This document shows positions 8,226 to 17,477 of a stretch of DNA of 64,000 bases, piece after piece. The position numbers and the translations under genes are program-made. The first letter of the stretch is position 1; each line of letters opens with the position of its first letter. This stretch comes from Candidatus Gallionella acididurans. GTDB taxonomy: Bacteria > Pseudomonadota > Gammaproteobacteria > Burkholderiales > Gallionellaceae. The notes below the pieces were generated by a model, which saw nothing but the letters and a program-made list of their open reading frames with translations, did not search any database and had not been told where the DNA came from. The stretch covers positions 1-64,000 of the forward strand of contig LSLI01000002.1 of the NCBI GenBank assembly GCA_001577345.1, written 5' to 3'.

Positions 8226-11200
8226 ATGAAAAACCTGACCCAGCTCAACGATTTTAATTTTCTGGTGAACGGGCGCAACGGACGGTTCCTGGCCAATCGC
8301 TACGACTCCTATCTGGGATACGCGCTCATCCAGTATGGGGAGTGTTGTGAGATAGAGGACAGGTTCCTATCTTCATTAGTCCTGCCGGGAGATGTGGTCG
8401 TTGAGGTGGGTGCCAATATTGGTGTGCATACCATCTCATTGGCAAAAAAGGTCGGGCCCCACGGCATGGTCATCGCGGTCGAAGCGCAACCTGTCATTGC
8501 GCAATATCTCTGTGCCAACATCTCGCTCAATGGCTTGTTCAATGTGGTCACGCACAACTGCGGGTGTGGTGCGAGACACGAGACGATGAGCATTCCTGTT
8601 GTGGATTATGCAGCACCGCAGATGCAGAACTTCGGCGAGGTGTCATTGGAGAAGCATGATGCGCGCGGGGTGTCTGTCAACGTGATGCCGCTTGATGAAT
8701 TGATAGCGGGTCTGCCGAAAGTTGATCTGATCAAGCTCGATGTTGAGGGCATGGAAGGCGAAGTATTGCAGGGAGCGATGAGAACTATCCAGCAACATCG
8801 ACCCTGGATATATCTGGAAAACGACAGAGTTGAAAATAGTCAGGCACTGATCGAGCAAGTCATGGCACTCGACTACCGATTGTGGTGGCACATTCCGTCG
8901 CTGTTTAATCCGGATAATTATTTCGGGGTAACAAAAAACGAGTACGGCAATGTCGCGTCGTTCAACATGCTATGCATTCCGCGTGAAGAGGGTAAGCAGG
9001 TTAATGGCCTGTCGGAGATCACCGATTCGACCCACCACCCGCTGAAAAAAATGCCGGCCAGTGCATCATCCCAACGACCTGTATCCGAAAAGACCGATCC
9101 GGACACCGCACACGGGGAGCTCGAAGCAGCAGTGAAACTTTGCCGTGATATTTTGGCAATGCAGCCGAGCAACCCTGAAGCCAATCACAGCATGGGCGAG
9201 ATGGCCGTCCATGCCGGACAGGCTGCGGCCGCGCTACCGTACCTCGTGACTGCACTGGCTGCCGACCCGGCGAACCGGAAATATTGGCTGGATTACATCG
9301 ATGCCCTGATACAGGCAGATCAACCGGAAGAAGCACGGGAGCAACTCTGCTTTGCACGGCAGCATGGACTACAAGGGGAAGAAGTTGAGGCATTGGCAAG
9401 CCGCGTGATTGGCCAACCTGTCGATGCCGTTAGCACGACCCTGCCCCCGCGTTTAAGCTGCCCCGTTTGCAATGGTATATGCTCGATACTCGATGTCGTG
9501 GACTTCAATAAATCCTGCGAGGAGGCCCGTGGCAAGTTCCTCAGCCCGGCAGGCATACCGATTACCTATGTGCGATGCAACAACTGCTATTTTTGTTTCG
9601 CCCCGGAGATTTCGAATTGGCCGATCGAAGAGTTCGAGCGCAGGATATACAACAATGAATATGTCTTGGTGGACCCGGACTACATCGAGGACAGACCCAA
9701 AGCGAGTGCACAAAGTCTGATCGCGATGTTTGGCGAACGCACCCGTGCGATCAGACACCTGGACTACGGTGGCGGGAGCGGCCTTCTGTCAAGGTTGCTG
9801 AGTGAAGCTGGCTGGCAGTCGATTTCCTATGATCCTTTTGTGGACAGAGACACCGACATCCGCCAGCTTGGCAACTTCGACCTGATCACTGTGTTTGAGG
9901 TGTTTGAACACGTGCCTGAGGTTCACACACTCATGTCGAACTTACGCTCCCTGCTCTCCCCCAATGGCATCATTTTATTTTCGACGCTGCTGTCTGACGG
10001 GAACATTCATCCCAAGCAAAAGCTAAGTTGGTGGTACGCCTCTCCTCGTAATGGGCATATCAGTTTGTTTTCGAGGAAGAGTCTTTCCATCCTCGCCCAA
10101 CAGAACGAATTTTCTTTTGGCAGCTTCTCGGCAGGATTTCATTATTTCTGTACCAATGTGCCGGGTTGGGCAGCTCACCTTATTCAAAAAAGCACTATCT
10201 CAATCGAACACGTGCAGATTCAAGCAGGGTTGCCGGCTGCGCCGGCAAAAAAAAACCATAAAAACCAGAACGACCCGGGCAAGCCGGGCAACATCAAAGC
10301 TCACAAGTGGGCAAAGCCCGGTGCGCAGGAGATGAACAAACTGGTGTCCCTGTTTAATCAGGGACAATTCAGCGCAGCCGAATCAATGGCCAAGACGATG
10401 ACGATGCGTTTCCCCTTGCACGGATTCGGCTGGAAGATGCTGGGAGCAGTGCTCAACAAACTTGGGCAGATCGAAGCAGCGCTCCACTGCATGAAAAAGG
10501 CGACCACATTGTTGCCGCATGACGCGGAAGCGCATAACAACCTCGGCTCAACACTGATGCGCGATGGACAAATGGCAGAAGCCGAAGCGAGCTGTCGGCG
10601 CGCGCTCAAAAGCAACCCCAATTACCTGCAAGCACATAACCTGCTGGGCGTTCTGCTGATGGACACAGGTCGGCAGGACGAAGCGGAAGCCAGTTATCAT
10701 CGTGCCTTGCAAATCGACCCTGATTACGCGGAAGCGAATAACAATTACAGTGTTCTGTTGATGCATGCCGGTCGACTCGACGAGGCAGAATTCCGCTGCC
10801 GCAGAACATTACAGATAGATCCTGATTTTATCTGGGCGTATAGCAATTTAGGCATCATTCTCATGGAGCAGGGGCACCTGGAAGAAGCCGAAGCCAGTTG
10901 CCGATGCGCACTGGAACGTGATGAACACCCGCCCGAAGTTGACTACAACCTGGGCTTGATACTCCTCGCACAAGGAAGTTATGTACGCGCTTGGCCGCAT
11001 TACGAGTCACGTTACGATCCGCGCCTCAAAAAACCCATCAGCAAGATGCCGAATATCTCTTGTCCCCAATGGCAAGGAGAATCCTTGCTGGGAAAATCGC
11101 TGGTGATCTGGACAGAGCAAGGCTTTGGCGACCACATCCAGTTCGTTCGCTATGCCCCGTTGCTCAAAGCGCGCGGTGTCTCCCGCCTGACCTTGCTTTG

Positions 11201-14120
11201 TCCCGCGCCCCTCAAAGCACTATTCGAAACTGTGCCGGGAGTGGATGACATCATCACAGACTTATCCGGAGTCGGCAGCTATGACTACTGGTCCTTCCCG
11301 TTAAGCCTGCCCTTGTATTTCGATACCACACTGGACACGATACCGGGTACAGAGCCTTACCTTTACGCTTCGCCTGCACGCCTCGATAAATGGCGCGACC
11401 GGTTGCCAGCAAGCACCTGCAAAGTGGGATTGGTCTGGAAAGGAAGTGCGGAACACAAGCACGATGCCCACCGGTCGCTATCCGGGCTGCACACCCTGGC
11501 ACCGCTCTGGTCGGTATCAGGTGTATCGTTCATCAGCTTACAGAAGGGACAAGGGGAAGAAGAGGCGAACAGTCCGCCTATCGAGCGACCCATCCTCGCG
11601 TTGGGTTCGGAGGTCAGCGACTTCGCCGATACCGCAGCCATCATCGAACAACTGGATCTCGTGATCTGCGTCGATACTTCCGTCGCGCATCTGGCAGGGG
11701 CATTGGGTAAACCCTGCTGGGTACTGCTCCCCGCCAACACGACCGACTGGCGCTGGCTGCGTGAACGCGATGACAGCCCCTGGTATCCCTCGTTGCGCCT
11801 GTTCCGGCAGAAAACACAAGGGGATTGGCAAACCGTGATCGCAAATGTGACAGAAGCATTGCGTGCGTTCAAGTCAGATTCGATGAAGACTGCTTCCGAT
11901 CACAACGCAAAAAACACACTGCCAGCCGAGGCCACACAACGGCCCGCTGCCGCAAAGATCGAACCGAATGTCGCGCACGGTGAGCTCGAGGAGGCAGTAA
12001 GGCTGTGCCGTGCCATTCTGGAAATGCAGCCGAATAACCCTGAAGCAAATCACAGCATGGGCGAGATGGCCGTCCATGAGGGACAGGCTGCGGCCGCGCT
12101 ACCATACTTCGAGACCGCACTGGCTGCCGATCCGGCGAACCGGAAATACTGGCTGGATTACATCGATGCCTTGATGCAGTCAGGGCAGCGGGAGGAAGCA
12201 CAGAAGCAACTTGCCTTTGCCAGGCAACATGGATTGCAAGGAGCAGAGATTGATGCATTAGCCTGTCGATTGGGTGTGGAACAACCCAATTCAAAAGACA
12301 CACATCCCACACTGAATAAACCGCTAAAACACAGTGCTAACAAGCAGAAAACTCCTGGCCAACCAGAGATCGATGCTCTGCTCGACCGGTTCAACAACGG
12401 GAAATTCACCGAGGTCGTCATGCTTGCCCGGCAAATGACGGAGCGTTATCCCAGGCACGGATTCGGCTGGAAAGGACTGGGATTGGCCTTACAAAAACTG
12501 GGACGTAATGAGGATGCCCTATTGGCCATGCAAGAGTCGATCACACTCTTACCGGACGATGCCGAAGCCTATAACAACCTGGGCAACACGCTCAGTTATT
12601 TGGGGCGGTCGGACGAATCGGAAAAGATATTTAGACGCGCGTTACAGCTCAAACCGGATTACGTTGAGGCACACATCAATCTGGGGGTGACCCTTTACGA
12701 CCTTGATCGTACCAATGAGGCTGAAGTGAGTTATCGGCGGGCACTGCAACTCAACCCGAATCATGCCGAGGCGCATTACAATCTGGGCAACAATCTCCAG
12801 CATATGAGGCGACTGGAAGAGGCTGTGGCGAGCTATCGACGGGCCTTGCAGCTCAGGCCAGAGCATACTGAGGCGCATTACAATCTGGGTGCGACCCTCT
12901 ACGACCTGTCTCGACTGGACGAGGCGGAGAAAAGTTACCACCACGCCTTGCGGCTCAAGCCTGACTATGCCGAAGCATTGAATAACCTTGGTGTCACACT
13001 CATGAAGATGGGGCGCGTAGACGAAGCGGAAGCCGCGTACAGACACACCCTTCAGCGCAAACCTGATTACCTTGAGGCACTGAACAACTTGGGTTTGACG
13101 CTCATTAATGCAGGCAAACTCGACGAGGCCGAAAGCAACTTCCGTCACGCGCAATCACTCAATCAGGGTTTCGCCGAAGCGCATTACAATCTGGGTCTGC
13201 TGCTCCTGAGTCAAGGTCGATATGCGGAAGGATGGCCGTATTGCGAACAGCGGTACAACCCGAGCATCAAAAAGTCCACGTTTAAGCTCCCAAGTCTCCC
13301 CTGTCCCCAATGGAAAGGCGAATCCTTGCTGGGAAAATCGCTGGTGATCTGGACAGAACAAGGCTTTGGCGACCACATCCAGTTCGTTCGCTATGCCCCG
13401 TTGCTCAAAGCGCGCGGTGTCTCCCGCCTGACTTTGCTTTGTCCCGCGCCCCTCAAAGCACTATTCGAAACTGTGCCGGGAGTGGATGACATCATCACAG
13501 ACTTATCCGGAGTCGGCAGCTATGACTACTGGTCCTTCCCGTTAAGCCTGCCCTTGTATTTCGATACCACACTGGACACGATACCGGGTACAGAGCCTTA
13601 CCTTTACGCTTCGCCTGCACGCCTCGATAAATGGCGCGACCGGTTGCCAACAAGCACCTGCAAAGTGGGATTGGTCTGGAAAGGAAGTGCGGAACACAAG
13701 CACGATGCCCACCGGTCGCTATCCGGGCTGCACACCCTGGCACCGCTCTGGTCGGTACCAGGTGTATCGTTCATCAGCTTACAGAAGGGACAAGGGGAAG
13801 AAGAGGCGAACAGTCCGTCTATCGAGCGACCCATCCTCGCGTTGGGTTCGGAGGTCAGCGACTTCGCCGATACCGCAGCCATCATCGAACAACTGGATCT
13901 CGTGATCTGCGTCGATACTTCCGTCGCGCATCTGGCAGGGGCATTGGGTAAACCCTGCTGGGTACTGCTCCCCGCCAACACGACCGACTGGCGCTGGCTG
14001 CGTGAACGCGATGACAGCCCCTGGTATCCCTCGTTGCGCCTGTTCCGGCAGAAAACACAAGGGGATTGGCAAACCGTGATCGCAAAGGTGACAGAAGCGT
14101 TGCGTGCGTTTAACCGCTGA
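8226..14120 (+). CDS. Giant multidomain methyltransferase-TPR-glycosyltransferase protein, candidate flagellin modifier
   Basis: The 1964 residues read as: FkbM-family methyltransferase (about 1-265, motif VEVGANIG); a short TPR-like module A (about 290-393); a zinc-ribbon (CPVC at 412, CNNC near 450) leading into a second SAM methyltransferase (about 490-655, LDYGGGSG); a Lys-rich linker; TPR array 1 (about 700-930); glycosyltransferase 1 (about 946-1214, DTSVAHLAGALGKP, GT9-like); module A' (about 1246-1345); TPR array 2 (about 1380-1680); glycosyltransferase 2 (about 1693-1961). It ends 162 bp before flagellin. TPR-glycosyltransferases beside fliC commonly glycosylate flagellin, and the methyltransferases could methylate the glycan. 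That role is inferred; the domain reading is from motifs. Confidence 0.85.
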   Translation: MKNLTQLNDFNFLVNGRNGRFLANRYDSYLGYALIQYGECCEIEDRFLSSLVLPGDVVVEVGANIGVHTISLAKKVGPHGMVIAVEAQPVIAQYLCANISLNGLFNVVTHNCGCGARHETMSIPVVDYAAPQMQNFGEVSLEKHDARGVSVNVMPLDELIAGLPKVDLIKLDVEGMEGEVLQGAMRTIQQHRPWIYLENDRVENSQALIEQVMALDYRLWWHIPSLFNPDNYFGVTKNEYGNVASFNMLCIPREEGKQVNGLSEITDSTHHPLKKMPASASSQRPVSEKTDPDTAHGELEAAVKLCRDILAMQPSNPEANHSMGEMAVHAGQAAAALPYLVTALAADPANRKYWLDYIDALIQADQPEEAREQLCFARQHGLQGEEVEALASRVIGQPVDAVSTTLPPRLSCPVCNGICSILDVVDFNKSCEEARGKFLSPAGIPITYVRCNNCYFCFAPEISNWPIEEFERRIYNNEYVLVDPDYIEDRPKASAQSLIAMFGERTRAIRHLDYGGGSGLLSRLLSEAGWQSISYDPFVDRDTDIRQLGNFDLITVFEVFEHVPEVHTLMSNLRSLLSPNGIILFSTLLSDGNIHPKQKLSWWYASPRNGHISLFSRKSLSILAQQNEFSFGSFSAGFHYFCTNVPGWAAHLIQKSTISIEHVQIQAGLPAAPAKKNHKNQNDPGKPGNIKAHKWAKPGAQEMNKLVSLFNQGQFSAAESMAKTMTMRFPLHGFGWKMLGAVLNKLGQIEAALHCMKKATTLLPHDAEAHNNLGSTLMRDGQMAEAEASCRRALKSNPNYLQAHNLLGVLLMDTGRQDEAEASYHRALQIDPDYAEANNNYSVLLMHAGRLDEAEFRCRRTLQIDPDFIWAYSNLGIILMEQGHLEEAEASCRCALERDEHPPEVDYNLGLILLAQGSYVRAWPHYESRYDPRLKKPISKMPNISCPQWQGESLLGKSLVIWTEQGFGDHIQFVRYAPLLKARGVSRLTLLCPAPLKALFETVPGVDDIITDLSGVGSYDYWSFPLSLPLYFDTTLDTIPGTEPYLYASPARLDKWRDRLPASTCKVGLVWKGSAEHKHDAHRSLSGLHTLAPLWSVSGVSFISLQKGQGEEEANSPPIERPILALGSEVSDFADTAAIIEQLDLVICVDTSVAHLAGALGKPCWVLLPANTTDWRWLRERDDSPWYPSLRLFRQKTQGDWQTVIANVTEALRAFKSDSMKTASDHNAKNTLPAEATQRPAAAKIEPNVAHGELEEAVRLCRAILEMQPNNPEANHSMGEMAVHEGQAAAALPYFETALAADPANRKYWLDYIDALMQSGQREEAQKQLAFARQHGLQGAEIDALACRLGVEQPNSKDTHPTLNKPLKHSANKQKTPGQPEIDALLDRFNNGKFTEVVMLARQMTERYPRHGFGWKGLGLALQKLGRNEDALLAMQESITLLPDDAEAYNNLGNTLSYLGRSDESEKIFRRALQLKPDYVEAHINLGVTLYDLDRTNEAEVSYRRALQLNPNHAEAHYNLGNNLQHMRRLEEAVASYRRALQLRPEHTEAHYNLGATLYDLSRLDEAEKSYHHALRLKPDYAEALNNLGVTLMKMGRVDEAEAAYRHTLQRKPDYLEALNNLGLTLINAGKLDEAESNFRHAQSLNQGFAEAHYNLGLLLLSQGRYAEGWPYCEQRYNPSIKKSTFKLPSLPCPQWKGESLLGKSLVIWTEQGFGDHIQFVRYAPLLKARGVSRLTLLCPAPLKALFETVPGVDDIITDLSGVGSYDYWSFPLSLPLYFDTTLDTIPGTEPYLYASPARLDKWRDRLPTSTCKVGLVWKGSAEHKHDAHRSLSGLHTLAPLWSVPGVSFISLQKGQGEEEANSPSIERPILALGSEVSDFADTAAIIEQLDLVICVDTSVAHLAGALGKPCWVLLPANTTDWRWLRERDDSPWYPSLRLFRQKTQGDWQTVIAKVTEALRAFNR
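11061..11869 (+). repeat. Glycosyltransferase-domain direct repeat, copy 1
   Basis: This 809-bp stretch recurs in frame 2241 bp downstream (13302-14110). By eye I count nine base differences, about 99% identity, of which five change residues (Q/K, A/T, S/P, P/S, N/K). The flanking TPR arrays are far more diverged. Confidence 0.95.
13302..14110 (+). repeat. Glycosyltransferase-domain direct repeat, copy 2
   Basis: This is the second copy of the 809-bp segment at 11061-11869. Identity begins at the Cys-Pro-Gln-Trp motif and ends within the last codons of the gene. The real differences between copies argue against an assembly artefact that simply repeated one read. Confidence 0.95.
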
Positions 14121-14167
14121 ATTGATAAGCAAGATTGATGGTTGACTTAAAATTTCCATCCCGACCC

Positions 14168-14194
14168 TAAAGATTTTTGAACTCATACCGATAA
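14168..14194 (+). promoter_or_regulatory. FliA (sigma-28) promoter of fliC
   Basis: TAAA (14168-14171), exactly 15 bases, then ACCGATAA (14187-14194) gives one mismatch to the sigma-28 consensus. It predicts a start of transcription near 14201 and a leader of about 80 bases before the fliC ATG. FliA control of flagellin is standard. Confidence 0.85.
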
Positions 14195-14282
14195 CTGGAC
14201 TAACCGAGGTTGATATGCAGCACAAAACCAACGTAAACGGCACTTAAGCCGGACATAAACCCTAGTTATAAGGAGAATTATC

Positions 14283-14999
14283 ATGGCACAAGTCATCAAC
14301 ACCAACGTTGCAGCCCTGTTCGCCGGTGCCGCACTGAACGTCTCAGCCAATGCACTACGTACCGCCCAAGAGCAGTTGTCTTCAGGCCTGCGCATCAATA
14401 GCGTTGCAGACGACCCTACCGGCCTGGGTATCGCTACTAAATACGATAGCCAAATCAACGGTACCAACATCGCTATCCAGAATGCCAATAACGGCATTTC
14501 AACCGCACAAATCAATGACGGATATGGAGCGCAGATGACTGCCAACCTGCAACGTCTCTATCAAATCGCGGTTCAACTGGGTGGCACAGCTTCCGGTCCC
14601 GAGACTACTGCTCTGCTCGCAGAAAACGCTCGTATCGCTGGATTAACTACTGCTACTGGTGCCGTCGTTGTAAACGGCAGCGGAGGTACCGTGACAGGCG
14701 TAGGCGTGGCAATTGCGGCACCCACTTCCGTTACGGTTGCCGGCATCAGTGCGGACATCACTGCGGTCACCAACTCACGCCAACTCTTCGGTGCTGACAT
14801 CGCGACATTCAATTCTGCTGTTGCTGTTATGCAGACCACTTCGGTCAACTTGTCCGCATCGTACAGCCGTATTATGGATACTGATTATGCGGCAGCCACG
14901 ACGGCGATGACACGAAACAACATCCTGCAACAGGCCGGAACAGCGGTCCTGGCCCAGGCGAACCAGACACCGAATACCGTAATGACTTTGTTACGTTAA
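14283..14999 (+). CDS. fliC: Flagellin, short form
   Basis: At 238 residues this filament subunit is short for the family. The N-terminal D0/D1 helices are clear (INTNVAALFAG, LSSGLRINSVADDPTGLGIA) and the C-terminal D1/D0 ends with ILQQAGTAVLAQANQ and LLR. Only about 70 Gly/Ser/Thr/Val-rich residues separate them, so the outer D2/D3 domains are essentially missing. This Ser/Thr-rich patch is the likely surface and a plausible glycosylation target of the upstream giant protein. The ATG follows AAGGAGAATTATC. Transcription is from the FliA promoter at 14168. Confidence 0.95.
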   Translation: MAQVINTNVAALFAGAALNVSANALRTAQEQLSSGLRINSVADDPTGLGIATKYDSQINGTNIAIQNANNGISTAQINDGYGAQMTANLQRLYQIAVQLGGTASGPETTALLAENARIAGLTTATGAVVVNGSGGTVTGVGVAIAAPTSVTVAGISADITAVTNSRQLFGADIATFNSAVAVMQTTSVNLSASYSRIMDTDYAAATTAMTRNNILQQAGTAVLAQANQTPNTVMTLLR

Positions 15000-15008
15000 G
15001 CAAACTAA

Positions 15009-15044
15009 CGAAGCCCCGATCAGCTTGATTGGGTCGGGGCTTCG
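15009..15044 (+). terminator. Stable hairpin after fliC, partial terminator or mRNA stabiliser
   Basis: CGAAGCCCCGA (15009-15019) pairs with TCGGGGCTTCG (15034-15044), an 11-bp GC-rich stem with a 14-base loop, nine bases after the fliC stop codon. No U-run follows, so it is more likely to stabilise the abundant fliC mRNA or to reduce readthrough than to stop it fully. Confidence 0.6.
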
Positions 15045-15061
15045 AGCAAAGGAGAGGTCAA

Positions 15062-15427
15062 ATGCTCATTCAAGATACCAGCGTCGCCGTTCCAGTCGCG
15101 CCACCAATCCCTGCTATGGGCTATGGTGCGTCAAGTATCGTTCCGAACGTCGCAAGCGCAAGTCCATCGAACAACCTATCGGCTCCTGACCCATCGCCCG
15201 CACAATTAAGCAGTGCCGTTGGTAGCCTGAACCAAGCGATGCAGCAGTCGAATATCAGTCTAGCGTTCAGCGTTGATACCACCACAAAAACCCCCATCGT
15301 AAGTGTGACCGACTCGTCAACCGGGCAGGTGGTCGCGCAGTTTCCCTCAAAAGTCACCTTGGCTATCGCACAAGCGATAGATCAAACCGAAAAACGGCAA
15401 GGTCTGTTATTTAATCAGAAAGCGTAG
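15062..15427 (+). CDS. flaG: FlaG family flagellar protein
   Basis: This 121-residue protein sits between flagellin and the filament cap. The last 70 residues carry the FlaG pattern: LNQAMQQSNISLAFSVD, then VSVTDSSTGQVVAQFPS. The N-terminal half is Pro/Ala/Ser-rich and low in complexity. FlaG proteins influence filament length in other bacteria; the exact mechanism is uncertain. The ATG at 15062 follows AAAGGAGAGG and is preferred over an upstream in-frame TTG. It is probably cotranscribed from the fliC promoter. Confidence 0.88.
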   Translation: MLIQDTSVAVPVAPPIPAMGYGASSIVPNVASASPSNNLSAPDPSPAQLSSAVGSLNQAMQQSNISLAFSVDTTTKTPIVSVTDSSTGQVVAQFPSKVTLAIAQAIDQTEKRQGLLFNQKA

Positions 15428-15437
15428 GAGACCGAAC

Positions 15438-16874
15438 ATGACAACCACCTCAGTTGCTTCATCATCAGCCCCGGGCACAATTGATGTCCAGTCGCTGGTG
15501 TCACAGTTGATGGCGGTTGCCAAACAGCCTATCACCGCGCTCAACACGCAGATCAGTACTGAGCAGACGCAACTATCCGATTTCGGCACCATCAGTGGAA
15601 TGGTCTCCAGTCTGCAAACCGCAATCACCAACTTGAATATCTCCGCTGTCGTAAATAGCGCCAGCTCATCCAATACCGCAGCCGTCACCGCAACTGCTGC
15701 CAGCAATGCGGTCGCTGGCAGCTATTCCATGAATATAACCGCGCTGGCACAATCGCAAAGCCTGGTCTCTGCTGGACAAGCTAGCAGCAGCACAGCCATC
15801 AGTAACGGAACCGCGACCACGGTCACCTTCGCTTTCGGCACCACCAGTGGCACCACCTTTACCTCCAACGGCAGCGCCACGAAAAGCATCACCATCGATA
15901 GCACCAACAACACTTTGTCGGGCATCGCATTGGCGATCAACTCAGCCAATATCGGCGTGACCGCAACCATCATCAATGACGGCAGTGCCACCGCACCGTA
16001 TCATATAGCCCTGACATCAAATAGTACCGGCGCCAGCAACAGTCTCCAGATCACCACCTCGGGAGGAGATGGCACCATCAACACTCTACTGGCCTACAAT
16101 CCAGCAGGGGCCATGAATATGAGCCAAACCGTTGCGGCGCAAAATGCCAGCTTCACTTTGAATGGCATCGCGATCAGCAGCGCGTCGAATACCGTAACAA
16201 ATGCCGTCCAAGGCGTCACCCTGAGTCTCGCCAGCCTCACTTCATCACCTGCCGTCGTGACAGTTGGGCCGAACACGCAAGGGGTAACTGCCAATATCAC
16301 ATCGTTTGTTACCGCATACAATGCATTATGGAACGAACTGCAGACCGTCTCTTCCTATGGCACAGCCTCTACGACCGGCGGGGCCACCACCGGGGCGGGA
16401 GACTTGCCCGGCAACAGCACTGTGCGCATGATGATGAATCAAATGCAGAGCGTCCTGGACACCGCGACCACCCCGGCGGCGGGGGGCAGTCTGAGCTATT
16501 TGGCTCAAATCGGCGTTGCTTTGCAAACCGATGGAACGCTGTCAGTCGATAGCGCGACATTAAGCAATGCGCTGACCAATAACTTTAGCGATGTCAGTAA
16601 TCTGCTCACTTCGGCAACCGGTGTCGGCACCAACATGAACACTTGGGCGAATTCGGTTCTTGCGCCGGGTAATGGATTGATACCCAGCGCGACTACTGCG
16701 ATCAATTCCACCATTACCGACCAGCAAAATAAGATCACCCAAATGACCGCACAAATGACCGTACTGCAAGCCCAATATCTACAGCAATACACCAATCTGA
16801 ATATGCTGCTGACCAGCATGAACAGCACCAGCAGCTACCTGACACAACAATTTTCAAGTTCTAATCTTAGGTAG
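15438..16874 (+). CDS. fliD: Filament cap protein FliD (HAP2)
   Basis: The 478-residue secreted protein forms the cap at the filament tip and guides flagellin folding. The N-terminal coiled region GTIDVQSLVSQLMAVAKQPI and the C-terminal helices (ITDQQNKITQMTAQM, LQAQYLQQYTNLNML) are diagnostic. The centre is very rich in Ser/Thr/Asn/Ala, as is usual for exposed domains. It starts 10 bp after flaG with AGGAG upstream, so it lies in the fliC-flaG-fliD unit. Confidence 0.95.
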   Translation: MTTTSVASSSAPGTIDVQSLVSQLMAVAKQPITALNTQISTEQTQLSDFGTISGMVSSLQTAITNLNISAVVNSASSSNTAAVTATAASNAVAGSYSMNITALAQSQSLVSAGQASSSTAISNGTATTVTFAFGTTSGTTFTSNGSATKSITIDSTNNTLSGIALAINSANIGVTATIINDGSATAPYHIALTSNSTGASNSLQITTSGGDGTINTLLAYNPAGAMNMSQTVAAQNASFTLNGIAISSASNTVTNAVQGVTLSLASLTSSPAVVTVGPNTQGVTANITSFVTAYNALWNELQTVSSYGTASTTGGATTGAGDLPGNSTVRMMMNQMQSVLDTATTPAAGGSLSYLAQIGVALQTDGTLSVDSATLSNALTNNFSDVSNLLTSATGVGTNMNTWANSVLAPGNGLIPSATTAINSTITDQQNKITQMTAQMTVLQAQYLQQYTNLNMLLTSMNSTSSYLTQQFSSSNLR

Positions 16875-17023
16875 CCATGGGACAGATTCGTCAGGCCATC
16901 GTTGCGGGGGTAAGCATCGCACTTGCAAGGGTTCTGGGTCATTGCCAGCTTTGCACTTGGACAGACTCAAGATTAGCTTTGTGACACAGCAGTACTAATA
17001 AAACCAATTATAGGGACATCATC

Positions 17024-17473
17024 ATGAACAACTTTGCTGCCATTAGCACCTATACCAAAGTCGGTCTCGAATCTGGTGTGACGGCTGCCGATCCGCACAG
17101 ACTGATCTTGATGTTGTTCGAAGGCGCGCTGAAAGCAATCGGCAATGCAAAAAGCGAAATGCAGCGCAAAGAAATCGCAGCCAAAGGAAAATCTATCTCT
17201 CATGCCATCAGTATCATCGGCGAAGGTTTGGATGCAAGCCTGAACAAGACCGCAGGAGGCACATTGGCACAAGACCTTTCTGCGCTATACGCTTACATGA
17301 TCAGCCGCCTGTTTGATGCCAACTTGAAAAATGACACCGTCACACTGGATGAGGTCACTCGCATGCTGTCCGAATTAAAAGAAGCCTGGTCGGACATCCG
17401 CCCCAACAAGCCGTCCCCGTTGACACCATCCAAACCCGCCCAAAGCGAGCAACTGATCTACGCCCGAGGATAA
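17024..17473 (+). CDS. fliS: Flagellin export chaperone FliS
   Basis: The 149-residue cytoplasmic four-helix chaperone binds the C-terminal helices of flagellin and prevents early polymerisation. Family motifs are TYTKVGLESGVTAADPHRLI and LMLFEGALKAIG near the N terminus. The last 20 residues are Pro/Ser-rich and variable. A 149-bp gap separates it from fliD; I see no sigma-28 site in that gap. fliT-like follows 4 bp later. Confidence 0.95.
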   Translation: MNNFAAISTYTKVGLESGVTAADPHRLILMLFEGALKAIGNAKSEMQRKEIAAKGKSISHAISIIGEGLDASLNKTAGGTLAQDLSALYAYMISRLFDANLKNDTVTLDEVTRMLSELKEAWSDIRPNKPSPLTPSKPAQSEQLIYARG

Positions 17474-17477
17474 GACG

